Positions 8,237-16,250 of a stretch of DNA of 64,000 bases are shown here, in pieces. The first letter of the stretch is position 1. The number at the start of each line of letters is the position of its first letter. The position numbers and the translations under genes are program-made. The notes under the pieces were generated by a model, which saw nothing but the letters and a program-made list of their open reading frames with translations, ran no database searches and was not told the DNA's origin. Source of the stretch: Dyadobacter sediminis (GTDB lineage: Bacteria; Bacteroidota; Bacteroidia; Cytophagales; Spirosomataceae); NCBI RefSeq assembly GCF_005860765.1, contig NZ_VCEI01000028.1, positions 535,357-599,356 of the forward strand. The letters are read 5' to 3'.

Positions 8237-8938
8237 ATGAAAGTCGGATTGCTGGAATGTGATCATGTTAGGGAAGATTTGCTGCATATTGCCGGCGACT
8301 ATCGACAGATGTTTCCGGCTTTGTTTTCAAAGGTGGCTCCCGGCTGGGAATTTGTTTTTTACGATGTCTGTAACGGTCACTTTCCGGCCAGTGCGGAAGA
8401 ATGCGATGTTTATATCTGTTCCGGTTCCAAAAGTTCTGTTTACGATCAGGAGGAATGGATTCTGCAGTTAAAGCAGTTTGTAAAAGACATTTATCAGTCT
8501 GAAAAAAAGTACATCGGCGTTTGCTTCGGACATCAGATGCTCGGGGAAGCACTTGGCGGAAAGGTTCAAAAGTCGGATTCCGGCTGGTGCGTAGGCGTTC
8601 ATTCTTTTCAGATCATTAAAAAGGAAAACTGGATGCAGCCGGAGCAGGATTCTCTGAACCTTTTGATGATGTGTCAGGATCAGGTTGTAAAATTGCCGCC
8701 TGAGAGCATTTTGCTTGCCCAGTCTGAAAATTGCCCGAATGCCATGTTCCGCGTCGGTGAACGTATGCTCGGCATTCAGGCGCATCCGGAATTTCCCAAA
8801 ATTTACGACAAAGCATTAATGGAACTTCGAACGGAAAGAATCGGACAGGCCAAAGTGGATTCGGGCATTGCGAGCCTGGAATGGCCCACGCACGAAACCA
8901 TAGCCGCGGAATGGATCAGGAATTTTGCGAAAGTATAA
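8237..8938 (+). CDS. Class I glutamine amidotransferase-like hydrolase
   Basis: A 233-residue protein with the class I GATase triad: Cys96 in GVCFGHQML and His183/Glu185 in IQAHPEF, plus the oxyanion segment YICSGSKSSVYD. It resembles stand-alone GMP synthase-type GATase domains more than the PuuD (peptidase C26) type. No synthetase domain is attached, so it is likely a hydrolase acting on a gamma-glutamyl amide. In this cluster it would release the product amine acid and recycle glutamate (inference). The ATG at 8237 is preferred to a TTG at 8231; no other start changes the domain. Confidence 0.9.
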   Translation: MKVGLLECDHVREDLLHIAGDYRQMFPALFSKVAPGWEFVFYDVCNGHFPASAEECDVYICSGSKSSVYDQEEWILQLKQFVKDIYQSEKKYIGVCFGHQMLGEALGGKVQKSDSGWCVGVHSFQIIKKENWMQPEQDSLNLLMMCQDQVVKLPPESILLAQSENCPNAMFRVGERMLGIQAHPEFPKIYDKALMELRTERIGQAKVDSGIASLEWPTHETIAAEWIRNFAKV

Positions 8939-8997
8939 ATCAGAGATATGTTTCTTAATTTTATCTTTACCTGATTTTAAACGGAATTACAGCCCAA

Positions 8998-9516
8998 ATG
9001 ACAGATAACAGCACTATTTCCCGGCGTCAGATACTCAGTTCCCATCAGACAGGCCAGAAAATCCGAAGAATTGCCTTTGAAATATATGAACATAATTTTG
9101 AGGAAACCGGAATCATCATTGCCGGCATTGCAGGCGAAGGTTTTGCCTTTGCAAAGCGCCTTGCAGCAGAATTGACCGATATTTCGCCACTTCATGTGCA
9201 ATTGGTCGAGTTGCTTTTTGATAAAAATATTCATCATCAAAGCCCTATTTTGTTTGATAAAGAAGTCAATATTGAAAATCAGGTGGTGATTGTAGCGGAC
9301 GATGTACTGAATACCGGAAGGACGCTGGCATTCGCACTGGAACCTTTTCTGAAAGTAAGAATGAAAAAAGTACAGGTTGCCGTTATCGTCGACAGAAGCC
9401 ATCATATGTTTCCCGTACATGCCGATTACGTCGGGTATTCATTAAGTACAACGCTTACCGAACATGTGGAAGTGGTTTTGAGTAATTCCGAAGAAGAAGG
9501 CGTTTATCTGAAATAG
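8998..9516 (+). CDS. Phosphoribosyltransferase family protein (PyrR-like)
   Basis: A 172-residue type I phosphoribosyltransferase. The PRPP-binding signature VVIVADDVLNTGRT is at residues 96-109, and the pyrophosphate loop is near IAGIAGEGFAFA. Its size and layout resemble PyrR/uracil PRTase-like proteins, but the base specificity cannot be read. No pyr genes are nearby, so a pyr-regulatory role is only one option. A near-consensus -7 box TATCTTTA lies at 8962-8969. A 21-bp perfect inverted repeat ends the unit downstream. Confidence 0.85.
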   Translation: MTDNSTISRRQILSSHQTGQKIRRIAFEIYEHNFEETGIIIAGIAGEGFAFAKRLAAELTDISPLHVQLVELLFDKNIHHQSPILFDKEVNIENQVVIVADDVLNTGRTLAFALEPFLKVRMKKVQVAVIVDRSHHMFPVHADYVGYSLSTTLTEHVEVVLSNSEEEGVYLK

Positions 9517-9536
9517 TAAAATTTCAGATTATATAG

Positions 9537-9586
9537 TTGAAAAGCGTTAAGGATGCAGATTTATATGCATCCTTAACGCTTTTCAA
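9537..9586 (+). terminator. Perfect 21-bp inverted repeat, terminator-like
   Basis: Arms 9537-9557 and 9566-9586 are perfectly complementary (core GAAAAGCGTTAAGGATGCA) around the 8-nt loop GATTTATA. It lies 20 nt after the phosphoribosyltransferase stop. There is no T-run directly after the stem, so it may act as a transcript 3'-end stabiliser or an intrinsic terminator of unusual form. The stem is far longer than the other terminators in this window. Confidence 0.7.
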
Positions 9587-9599
9587 GTTATGGCAGAAT

Positions 9600-9870
9600 T
9601 AGTTTTTTTACTTCAATATAATCAATAAAGCACTTTAAGACAGCCTGTTGAACCGCTGCCGGAACAAAGCACTATCGGGACTTCCGGATTTGGCGCACTG
9701 CTTTTCCAGCACTTTATACAAACCTTTTACATAATCGACATAAAGCTGCGACTGCTATTGCTTGCTTTTTTCAAGGTGTGCCGAGTGCGCGTTAAAAGTA
9801 ACGGCATTGCAATTCCGTTTGATAGATGCTGTTCCGGGTTTTCTGTAAAAAGCTTGTCCAGAAAGTCCAT
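9600..9870 (-). pseudogene. Decayed GH36-type alpha-galactosidase fragment
   Basis: Reading the minus strand in shifting frames recovers consecutive pieces of a GH36 alpha-galactosidase. MDFLDKLFTENPEQ (from 9870) is followed, after a frameshift, by SIKRNCNAVTFNAHSAHLEK. Then comes an in-frame TAG, QSQLYVDYVKGLYKVLEK, and after another shift PIVLCSGSGSTGCL. In intact family members these correspond to the FLDKLLTENP, IKWDCN, YVDYVKGLY.VL and P.MLCSGGGGR segments, in this order. The catalytic-nucleophile motif K-W-D-x-N reads K-R-N-C-N here, so the Asp is lost. There are at least two frameshifts and a stop, and both ends are missing: a relic of an ancestral gene. Confidence 0.75.
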
Positions 9871-9940
9871 TCATCATAGTCAGCATGGCAGAAATAAAAA
9901 TAAAGCGCGCATGGTACAATGAATTAAGGATCGGGAAATA

Positions 9941-11887
9941 TCAGGTATAAACACGTCTCAATTTTACATTTTCCACCGGACGGATAATCAGCGGGACTTT
10001 CTCTGTTTTCACCGAGCTGCTGTCCAGCCCGAACCATTTGTCTTCCGGCGTCGTAAAGTCCTTGACAAAAAAGTAGGTTTTCATTACAAGCTGTTCAATG
10101 ATCGGAAGGTCGTTTTCAAAAGACAGGAAGCGTTCGAGGACAACAAACCGGAAATCGCCGGTAATATTCTGTCTGCTCAATGATTCATAGCGGCTTGTAA
10201 TATCCACTTCCTTGTTCATCACCATATCTTCCACCACTTTCCTGAAAAACATATTGATCCGCTGATCAACCCGGAAGCCGAGCCGGAAATTGATTTTGAT
10301 TACGTTGTCGTTATTGTCTTCATCGGAAAGCACCTTGTATTCCATGGTGTACGGATCATCGGTCGTATCCACGTGAATAAACCAGTAAACATCAGCGCGT
10401 TTTGGCCGTTTTTGAAAGATGGAATAAATAACCTTTGTCTCAATTTCGGAAGCACGCGAAGCATTGGTCATAAAAACAAGGTGCGTCGTGTATTTCGGAA
10501 TACTGATGTCACGGCTGAGTTCATGCAGCGCCGGCAGATATTTTTCCAGTTTGGTATATTCCGTCAGACGCAGTTTGATGTAAAATGCTTTAAGCCAGAC
10601 TGTCATCAAGCCCGCTACAAGTGCTCCGACCATGATTGTAAACCAGCCGCCGTGCGTAAATTTCAGGAGATTGGCGCCGAGGAAAAGCCCTTCAATAAAG
10701 AGGTACAAAAGCATGAAAACAATCACGATCCAGAGATTGACCCGCTTTATATAAAGGTAATAAGAGAATAAAATCGTTGTCATGATCATGGTCAGCGTAA
10801 TGGCCAGACCATAAGCCGCTTCCATGTTGGACGACTGGCGGAAATACAGAACAACACCCATGCAGCCAAGCCATAAAAGCCAGTTGATGCTCGGAACATA
10901 CAATTGACCTTTCTGATCACTTGGGTAATTCAGGCGTACTTTCGGCCAGAAATTAAGGCGTATCGCTTCGGAAATGAGTGTAAAAGAACCCGTTATAACG
11001 GCCTGACTTGCAATGATAGCAGCAAGTGTAGCGATAACAACGCCCGGAAGCAGCCACCATTCCGGCATGATTTCGTAAAACGGCTTTCGGGCATTCAACA
11101 GATTTCCCAATTCAGAAATCAGCCACGCGCCTTGCCCGAAGTAATTGAGCAGCAAACAGATCTTTACAAAAATCCAGCTTACACGGATGTTTTCTCGTCC
11201 GCAATGGCCAAGATCGGAATACAATGCTTCTGCGCCGGTTGTACACAGAAACACGGCGCCGAGCATCCAGAAACCGCCGGGATGTTTGGTAATCAGTTCG
11301 TAGCCGTACAAAGGATTGACTGCTTTCAGGATTTCAGGATGTTCCAGAATCTGAAAAAGACCGAGTGTGCCCAGCATGACAAACCATGTGATCATCAGCG
11401 GACCGAAAGCACGCCCGACCACTTTTGTCCCGAATGCCTGAATGATAAAAATCAGCGTCAGAATGCTGATGACAATCGGAATGGTCTGAATATTGGGATA
11501 TAAAAGCTGCAAACCTTCCACGGCGGAAGAAACGGAAATGGGCGGCGTAATAATGCCGTCGGCAAGCAGCGTACTGCCGCCGATGATGGCCGGGACCGTA
11601 AGCCATTTGGCATGTTTCCGGACGAGTGCATACAATGCAAAAATCCCGCCCTCGCCTCTGTTGTCAGCCCGCAGGATCAGAATTACGTACTTGACTGTAG
11701 TCTGCAGCGTCAGTGTCCAGAAAATACAGGATATGGATCCGAAAATGATTTCTTCAGTAATGATTTCGTTCAGAATGATCGCCTGCATTACATAAAGCGG
11801 AGAGGTGCCGATATCTCCGTAAATGATACCAAACGCAACCAGTACTCCCGCAGCTGATACCTTATCGATTTTGTGCTTTGATTCCAT
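9941..11887 (-). CDS. kup: KUP-family potassium uptake transporter
   Basis: A 648-residue protein. The family hallmark GIIYGDIGTSPLYV lies near residue 20, about twelve transmembrane segments follow to about residue 440, and a C-terminal cytoplasmic domain of about 200 residues completes it, the usual Kup length. Other family patterns are NRGEGGIFALYAL, FFRQSSNMEAAYGLAIT and GGWFT. It imports K+ with protons across the inner membrane. The C-terminal gene end lies beside the GH36 relic, and mntH ends 87 bp upstream on the same strand. Confidence 0.96.
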   Translation of the reverse strand: MESKHKIDKVSAAGVLVAFGIIYGDIGTSPLYVMQAIILNEIITEEIIFGSISCIFWTLTLQTTVKYVILILRADNRGEGGIFALYALVRKHAKWLTVPAIIGGSTLLADGIITPPISVSSAVEGLQLLYPNIQTIPIVISILTLIFIIQAFGTKVVGRAFGPLMITWFVMLGTLGLFQILEHPEILKAVNPLYGYELITKHPGGFWMLGAVFLCTTGAEALYSDLGHCGRENIRVSWIFVKICLLLNYFGQGAWLISELGNLLNARKPFYEIMPEWWLLPGVVIATLAAIIASQAVITGSFTLISEAIRLNFWPKVRLNYPSDQKGQLYVPSINWLLWLGCMGVVLYFRQSSNMEAAYGLAITLTMIMTTILFSYYLYIKRVNLWIVIVFMLLYLFIEGLFLGANLLKFTHGGWFTIMVGALVAGLMTVWLKAFYIKLRLTEYTKLEKYLPALHELSRDISIPKYTTHLVFMTNASRASEIETKVIYSIFQKRPKRADVYWFIHVDTTDDPYTMEYKVLSDEDNNDNVIKINFRLGFRVDQRINMFFRKVVEDMVMNKEVDITSRYESLSRQNITGDFRFVVLERFLSFENDLPIIEQLVMKTYFFVKDFTTPEDKWFGLDSSSVKTEKVPLIIRPVENVKLRRVYT

Positions 11888-11974
11888 TCACTTTTTTATG
11901 AAAAACAACGAAAGTTAGGAAACCGTATGCAAAGAAGGTAACGCAAACGTCAATTTTATCTTGAGGAAAACGAA

Positions 11975-13327
11975 TTATGCGGTAAAAGTATTAATAAGCA
12001 AGTATGCATTTAGACATATTATAGTCAGCGTAATGGCCCAGCTGATTGCAGTAAGGATTTTTGAGTTGGCAAAACGGCCCATAATTTCGCTTTTGGAAGT
12101 AAATAGTACGAGCGGTACAACTGCAAAACTAAGCTGCAACGACAAAATAACCTGGCTAAGCACAAGCAGCTGCGCCGTGCCTTTTTCCCCGTAATAGTAA
12201 GAAACGATTAGTGCCGGAATGATGGCAATGCTTCTTGTGATCATGCGGCGGAGCCACGGTTTGAGGCGGATGTTAAGAAATCCTTCCATCACGATCTGGC
12301 CGGCGAGCGTTCCGGTCAGTGTCGAGCTTTGTCCGGAAGCCAGCAAAGCCAGTGCAAAGAAAATTCCCGCCATGCTGACGCCCAGAACCGGATCGAGCAA
12401 ATGATAGGCATCCGTAATGTCTGCGATTTCAAAGTGGCCGTTCGCATGAAAAGCCGTAGCGGCAAGGATCAGAATGGAAGCGTTGATAAAAAATGCAAGC
12501 GCCAGCGAGACAGTCGAATCAATGGTTGCAAACTTGATCGCCGTTTTTTTGCCTTCCTCGTCCCGGTTAAATGCGCGCGTCTGTACAATGCTGGAATGCA
12601 GGTATAAATTGTGCGGCATCACGGTCGCCCCCAGAATCCCGATGGCAATGTAAAGCATTCCGGAATTAGTGACGATTTCCGTTTTAGGAAACAACCCGTC
12701 CACAATTCCTGCAACAGATGGCTGGGAAACAAGCATTTCGTACATAAAGCTCAGCAGAATGATACCCATCAATCCGGCTACAATGCTTTCGATAATCCGG
12801 AAACCTTTTTGCTGAAAATACAACACAAGCAGAACGTCAAAAGCGGTAAACAGTACGCCCAGCGGAAGCGGCAGGCCGAATAAAAGATTCAGTGCAATGG
12901 CCGATCCGATGACTTCGGCCAGATCCGTAGCGGCAATCGCAATTTCGGAAAGCACCCACAAAATGAAAGAAACCGGTCTGGAGTAGTAATCCCGGCATGC
13001 CTGCGCAAGGTCACGGCCGGAAGCAATGCCGAGTTTCAGCGAAAGATGCTGCAGCAGCATGGCAAAAAGATTGGAGATCAGAATGACGGAAAGCAGTGCA
13101 TATCCAAAGCGCGAACCGCCTTCAATATCCGTAGCCCAGTTTCCGGGATCTATGTAACCCACGGCGACCATCAGCCCCGGTCCGGTAAAAGCCATCAGTT
13201 TTTTCCAGAATCCCGCACCTTCTGGAATAGTTATTGAAGCGTGCACTTCTGACAGCGAGGCCGTCTCATTGGTATCGTCGAATATTTTTTTCCGCAAAGT
13301 GCCTTTTGATCTTAAACTGTCTATCAT
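11975..13327 (-). CDS. mntH: Nramp-family Mn2+/Fe2+ transporter
   Basis: A 450-residue Nramp transporter. The metal-binding DPGN in TM1 is at residues 60-63 (GYIDPGNWATD), and the TM6 metal motif is MPHNLYLHSS (near residue 238). The transport signature GQSSTLTGTLAGQIVMEGF is also seen. It imports Mn2+ (possibly Fe2+) with protons. It is transcribed away from mntR with a shared 132-bp control region. A TAnnTTTG box on its strand at 13364-13371 is followed at the predicted transcription start by the dyad TTTAGT-TT-ACTAAA, so repression by the neighbouring regulator is likely. Confidence 0.96.
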   Translation of the reverse strand: MIDSLRSKGTLRKKIFDDTNETASLSEVHASITIPEGAGFWKKLMAFTGPGLMVAVGYIDPGNWATDIEGGSRFGYALLSVILISNLFAMLLQHLSLKLGIASGRDLAQACRDYYSRPVSFILWVLSEIAIAATDLAEVIGSAIALNLLFGLPLPLGVLFTAFDVLLVLYFQQKGFRIIESIVAGLMGIILLSFMYEMLVSQPSVAGIVDGLFPKTEIVTNSGMLYIAIGILGATVMPHNLYLHSSIVQTRAFNRDEEGKKTAIKFATIDSTVSLALAFFINASILILAATAFHANGHFEIADITDAYHLLDPVLGVSMAGIFFALALLASGQSSTLTGTLAGQIVMEGFLNIRLKPWLRRMITRSIAIIPALIVSYYYGEKGTAQLLVLSQVILSLQLSFAVVPLVLFTSKSEIMGRFANSKILTAISWAITLTIICLNAYLLINTFTA

Positions 13328-13347
13328 TTTATGAAGTGCAATATAGA

Positions 13348-13361
13348 TTTAGTTTACTAAA
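13348..13361. promoter_or_regulatory. Dyad at mntH transcription start (candidate MntR operator)
   Basis: A perfect palindrome TTTAGT-TT-ACTAAA lies directly downstream of the mntH -7 box, where transcription should begin. A DtxR/MntR-type dimer bound here would block mntH. The half-site TTTAG recurs in the dyad at 13392-13407. Assignment to MntR is inferred from position and symmetry. Confidence 0.65.
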
Positions 13362-13363
13362 AA

Positions 13364-13371
13364 CAAAGATA
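13364..13371 (-). promoter_or_regulatory. mntH -7 promoter box
   Basis: On the minus strand this reads TATCTTTG, an exact match to the Bacteroidota TAnnTTTG box. The start codon is at 13327, giving a leader of about 30 nt. Confidence 0.65.
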
Positions 13372-13391
13372 TAGAATTTTATAAATATATT

Positions 13392-13407
13392 TTTAGGGTA
13401 ATCTAAA
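13392..13407. promoter_or_regulatory. Second TTTAG...CTAAA dyad between mntH and mntR
   Basis: TTTAG-N6-CTAAA lies over the expected -33 region of mntH and about 27 bp upstream of the mntR -7 box. It shares half-sites with the dyad at 13348-13361. It could let one regulator control both divergent genes. Confidence 0.55.
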
Positions 13408-13433
13408 TTTTTTATATTCCGGCTAGTAAATTG

Positions 13434-13441
13434 TACTTTTG
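13434..13441 (+). promoter_or_regulatory. mntR -7 promoter box
   Basis: TACTTTTG matches TAnnTTTG exactly. It lies 18 bases before the ATG at 13460 and overlaps the TTG at 13439, which rules out that earlier start. Confidence 0.65.
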
Positions 13442-13459
13442 CGAAAAGCAACTGGCAAA

Positions 13460-14137
13460 ATGGTGTCAACCGACATGCAGAATTCTTTCACAGAAGAAAA
13501 TTATTTAAAGATAATCCATTCACTTTCAGGGCGCGAAGGGCTGGAAGTCAGTACCAATGCATTGGCAGAAAGTACCGCAACGCGTGCAGCTTCGGTTACC
13601 GATATGCTGCGTAAACTGGCCGAAAAGGGATTGATCCATTATAAAAAATATCAGGGCGTACGGCTGACCGATCTGGGCGAGAAAGTAGCGATCAAAGTAA
13701 TCAGGAAGCACCGGCTTTGGGAAGTTTTTCTGGTTGAAAAGCTGGGCTTCGGATGGGATGAAGTGCATGACATTGCCGAAGAACTGGAACATATTCCGTC
13801 CGAAGTGCTTGTGGAAAAACTGGATGCATTTCTGGGCCATCCTCGTTTTGATCCGCACGGCGATCCCATTCCGGACTCAAAAGGAAACCTGACCGAACCG
13901 GATTATCTGATCCTGACCGACGTGCACATAAGTGAAAAAGTGTTAATGATGGGCGTTCTGGATCATGCTCCGGCTTTTCTTCAGTATCTTGACCGGTCAA
14001 ACATTACATTGGGCTGTATTATTGAAGTAAAGGAAATAAACGACTACGACAAGTCTGCTTTTGTACAGATTAACGACGCTCATACGTTGTTCATCAGTCT
14101 CGAAGTATCCAAAAATTTACTGGTACAGCGCTTATGA
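13460..14137 (+). CDS. mntR: DtxR/MntR-family metal-dependent repressor
   Basis: A 225-residue regulator. It has an N-terminal winged helix (SFTEENYLKIIHSL ... TDMLRKLAEKGLIHY), a metal-binding dimerisation domain (VIRKHRLWEVFLVEKLGF ... IAEELEHIPSEVLVEKLD ... HPRFDPHGDPIP), and a C-terminal FeoA/SH3-like domain (GCIIEVKEI ... FISLEVSKNLLVQ). This is the full-length DtxR layout rather than the short MntR of Bacillus. It is divergent from mntH with dyads between them, so it most likely senses Mn2+ and represses the importer. Fe2+ sensing is the alternative. The start at 13460 is chosen because the promoter box covers the upstream TTG. Confidence 0.92.
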   Translation: MVSTDMQNSFTEENYLKIIHSLSGREGLEVSTNALAESTATRAASVTDMLRKLAEKGLIHYKKYQGVRLTDLGEKVAIKVIRKHRLWEVFLVEKLGFGWDEVHDIAEELEHIPSEVLVEKLDAFLGHPRFDPHGDPIPDSKGNLTEPDYLILTDVHISEKVLMMGVLDHAPAFLQYLDRSNITLGCIIEVKEINDYDKSAFVQINDAHTLFISLEVSKNLLVQRL

Positions 14138-14150
14138 GACTTAATCAGCC

Positions 14151-15233
14151 ATGAGATTGAAAATACTGGATCGTTACCTTATTAAAAATTTCCTGATAAC
14201 GTACGTTTTTGTTGCATTTGTGATCGTACTGATCATCTGCATGATCGACTATACGGAAAAGGTGGACGATTTTCTGGACAAAAAAGCGCCGCTCAAAGAA
14301 ATCATCATTGATTATTATCTCAATCTTATTCCGTACTGGATCAATTACATCAGCCCGCTGATGGTTTTTATCGCGACGGTATTTTTTACATCGCGCATTG
14401 CAGCGCGGACGGAAGTGATTGCAATCCTGAGCAGCGGGATCAGTTTTGGCCGCATGCTTTTGCCTTACATGATCGGTGCAGCGGTGCTGGGAATTGTGAC
14501 TTTTATTCAGGTCGGCTGGGTTTTGCCGAAAGCCAATAAAATCCGTAACAGCTTTGAGAAAACGTACGTAAAGCAGGAATTCTATTTCAGCGGACATAAT
14601 GTGCATATCACGATTGCGCCGGACGTGTACGCTTACCTGGAAAGTTACAATACTTCCACGCAGACCGGAAATAAATTCACGATGGAAACCATCAAGGGCA
14701 ACAAGCTTCTGCAAAAGTTTTATGCGGATAAAATCGTTTGGCAGCCTAAAAAGAAAAAATGGACTTTGCTGAATTATCAGGTACGGACGCTGGACAGTCT
14801 CGGTGAAAAGCTGAGCAGCGGAGTGGAAATCGACACGACGATTAATCTGGCCCCAAAGGATTTTGAAAGTGATTACAATCTTTTTGAAACATTCACGCTG
14901 CCGGAACTGAACGCCTATATTGACCTGCTTAAAAGCCGCGGTGCTGACGGGCTGGAAGTATACCTGATTGAAAAATACATCCGCTTTACGCAGCCTTTCG
15001 CCATTCTCATCCTGACGGCGATCGGTGTGATCGTGTCTGCCCGGAAGAGCAGGAGAGGCGTTGGCTGGCAAATTGCGCTCGGGTTTATGCTTGCATTTAT
15101 TTACATATTGTTTTTTCTGTTGTCCAAAGGCGTTGCAGAAGCGGGAACGATCAATACGTTGTTTGCCGTCTGGCTGCCCAATATTGTTTTTTCTGTCATC
15201 GGCGTGATCCTTTACAAAACCCTGCCGCGATAA
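14151..15233 (+). CDS. LptF/LptG-family (YjgP/YjgQ) permease
   Basis: A 360-residue membrane protein with the family plan: one or two TM segments at the N-terminus (LDRYLIKNFLITYVFVAFVIVLIICMIDY), two more around 60-120, a periplasmic beta-jellyroll domain (about 130-265), then three C-terminal TM segments. ARTEVIAILSSGISFGRMLLPY and SARKSRRGVGWQIALGF are family signatures. LptF and LptG form the membrane part of the ABC exporter that moves lipopolysaccharide to the outer membrane. Which of the two this is cannot be decided. It starts 13 nt after mntR and the EamA gene follows by 1 nt. A 367-codon antisense frame over it is spurious. Confidence 0.9.
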   Translation: MRLKILDRYLIKNFLITYVFVAFVIVLIICMIDYTEKVDDFLDKKAPLKEIIIDYYLNLIPYWINYISPLMVFIATVFFTSRIAARTEVIAILSSGISFGRMLLPYMIGAAVLGIVTFIQVGWVLPKANKIRNSFEKTYVKQEFYFSGHNVHITIAPDVYAYLESYNTSTQTGNKFTMETIKGNKLLQKFYADKIVWQPKKKKWTLLNYQVRTLDSLGEKLSSGVEIDTTINLAPKDFESDYNLFETFTLPELNAYIDLLKSRGADGLEVYLIEKYIRFTQPFAILILTAIGVIVSARKSRRGVGWQIALGFMLAFIYILFFLLSKGVAEAGTINTLFAVWLPNIVFSVIGVILYKTLPR

Positions 15234-15234
15234 T

Positions 15235-16152
15235 ATGTTTCCTGCCACAGCATTGCGGTCTTATCTGCATCTTCATTTTCTGGTACTGATCTGGGGATTT
15301 ACGGCCATTGTCGGGTTAATGGTTTCTATTTCTCCGGTTGCACTTGTTTTTTACCGGACGCTGTTTGCGGCTGCAGGTCTGGGTGCAATCATTTTTTTTA
15401 GGCAAAAATCATTTAAAGCGCCGAAAAGTGATTTGTTCCGGATGCTCGCCGTAGGCTTTATTTTGTCTGCTCACTGGATGCTGTTTTTTGCTTCCGCGCG
15501 CGTGTCCACGGCTTCGGTTTGTCTTGCCGGCATGGCGACTACTTCGTTATGGACGAGCCTGATCGAGCCGCTTGTCAATAAAAGTAGCATACGGCCGCTG
15601 GAAGTTGGGCTCGGCATTCTGGCCTTTGCAGGACTGTATGTCGTTTTCAGTTTTGAGTTTGATCATGCACTGGGATTAATGCTTGCGCTGGCTTCCGCTT
15701 TGCTTGCAGCGATGTTTACCGTTGCCAACAGCAGACTGGTTCAGCGGATCGATGCCTACATCATCACTTTTTACGAAATGATCGGGGCCACTTTTTTTTC
15801 CTTTGTGTTTCTGGGTATTTCCGAATGGCTGGGCTGGACCGGAAATGCATCTTATATGCCGGCGGGAAAAGACTGGATCTGGATCTTGTTCCTGGCGCTG
15901 ATCTGTACGGTTTATGCGAGTACAATGGCTACGCAGCTCATGAAACAGTTTTCCGCGTACCTCATCAATCTTACGATTAACCTCGAACCCGTTTACGGCA
16001 TTGCGCTTGCCTTTTTCTTTTTTGGCGAGAAAGAACGCATGACAAAAGAGTTTTATCTGGGCACGCTGCTGATCCTGCTTGCCGTTTTACTTTACCCGTT
16101 ACTGCTCAGCACCGTTGCCTCTGGAAAGAAAAAAAGGAACTTGGTCTCCTGA
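15235..16152 (+). CDS. EamA/DMT-family transporter
   Basis: A 305-residue protein with ten predicted membrane helices arranged as two EamA repeats (about 10-140 and 150-290). The patterns HFLVLIWGFTAIVGLMV, ALVFYRTLFAAAGL, and in the second half TINLEPVYGIALAFFFFGEKE (the N..P....L......GE hallmark) identify a drug/metabolite exporter of unknown substrate. The start follows the permease stop by one base, implying coupled translation. Confidence 0.9.
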   Translation: MFPATALRSYLHLHFLVLIWGFTAIVGLMVSISPVALVFYRTLFAAAGLGAIIFFRQKSFKAPKSDLFRMLAVGFILSAHWMLFFASARVSTASVCLAGMATTSLWTSLIEPLVNKSSIRPLEVGLGILAFAGLYVVFSFEFDHALGLMLALASALLAAMFTVANSRLVQRIDAYIITFYEMIGATFFSFVFLGISEWLGWTGNASYMPAGKDWIWILFLALICTVYASTMATQLMKQFSAYLINLTINLEPVYGIALAFFFFGEKERMTKEFYLGTLLILLAVLLYPLLLSTVASGKKKRNLVS

Positions 16153-16218
16153 AACCGCCCGTAAGATCATAATCCAGTGAGCGAACGGTAAGGGACGAGC
16201 ATATTAATTTATTACTGC

Positions 16219-16226
16219 TATTTTTG
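16219..16226 (+). promoter_or_regulatory. -7 box of the glycan cluster
   Basis: TATTTTTG, an exact TAnnTTTG match 25 bases before the ATG at 16251. It covers the alternative TTG start at 16224, supporting the later ATG. Confidence 0.55.
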
Positions 16227-16250
16227 TCGATTCAATCAATCGGGTGTTCT

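Noticed and set aside
10904..11503. 199-codon plus-strand frame inside kup
   Set aside because: It is antisense to conserved Kup helices and has a shadow-type amino acid composition.
14145..15248. 367-codon open frame antisense to the LptF/G permease
   Set aside because: It mirrors the permease codon by codon, is rich in Asn/Gln/His/Arg as antisense frames are, shows no domain, and the permease has clear topology and family motifs.
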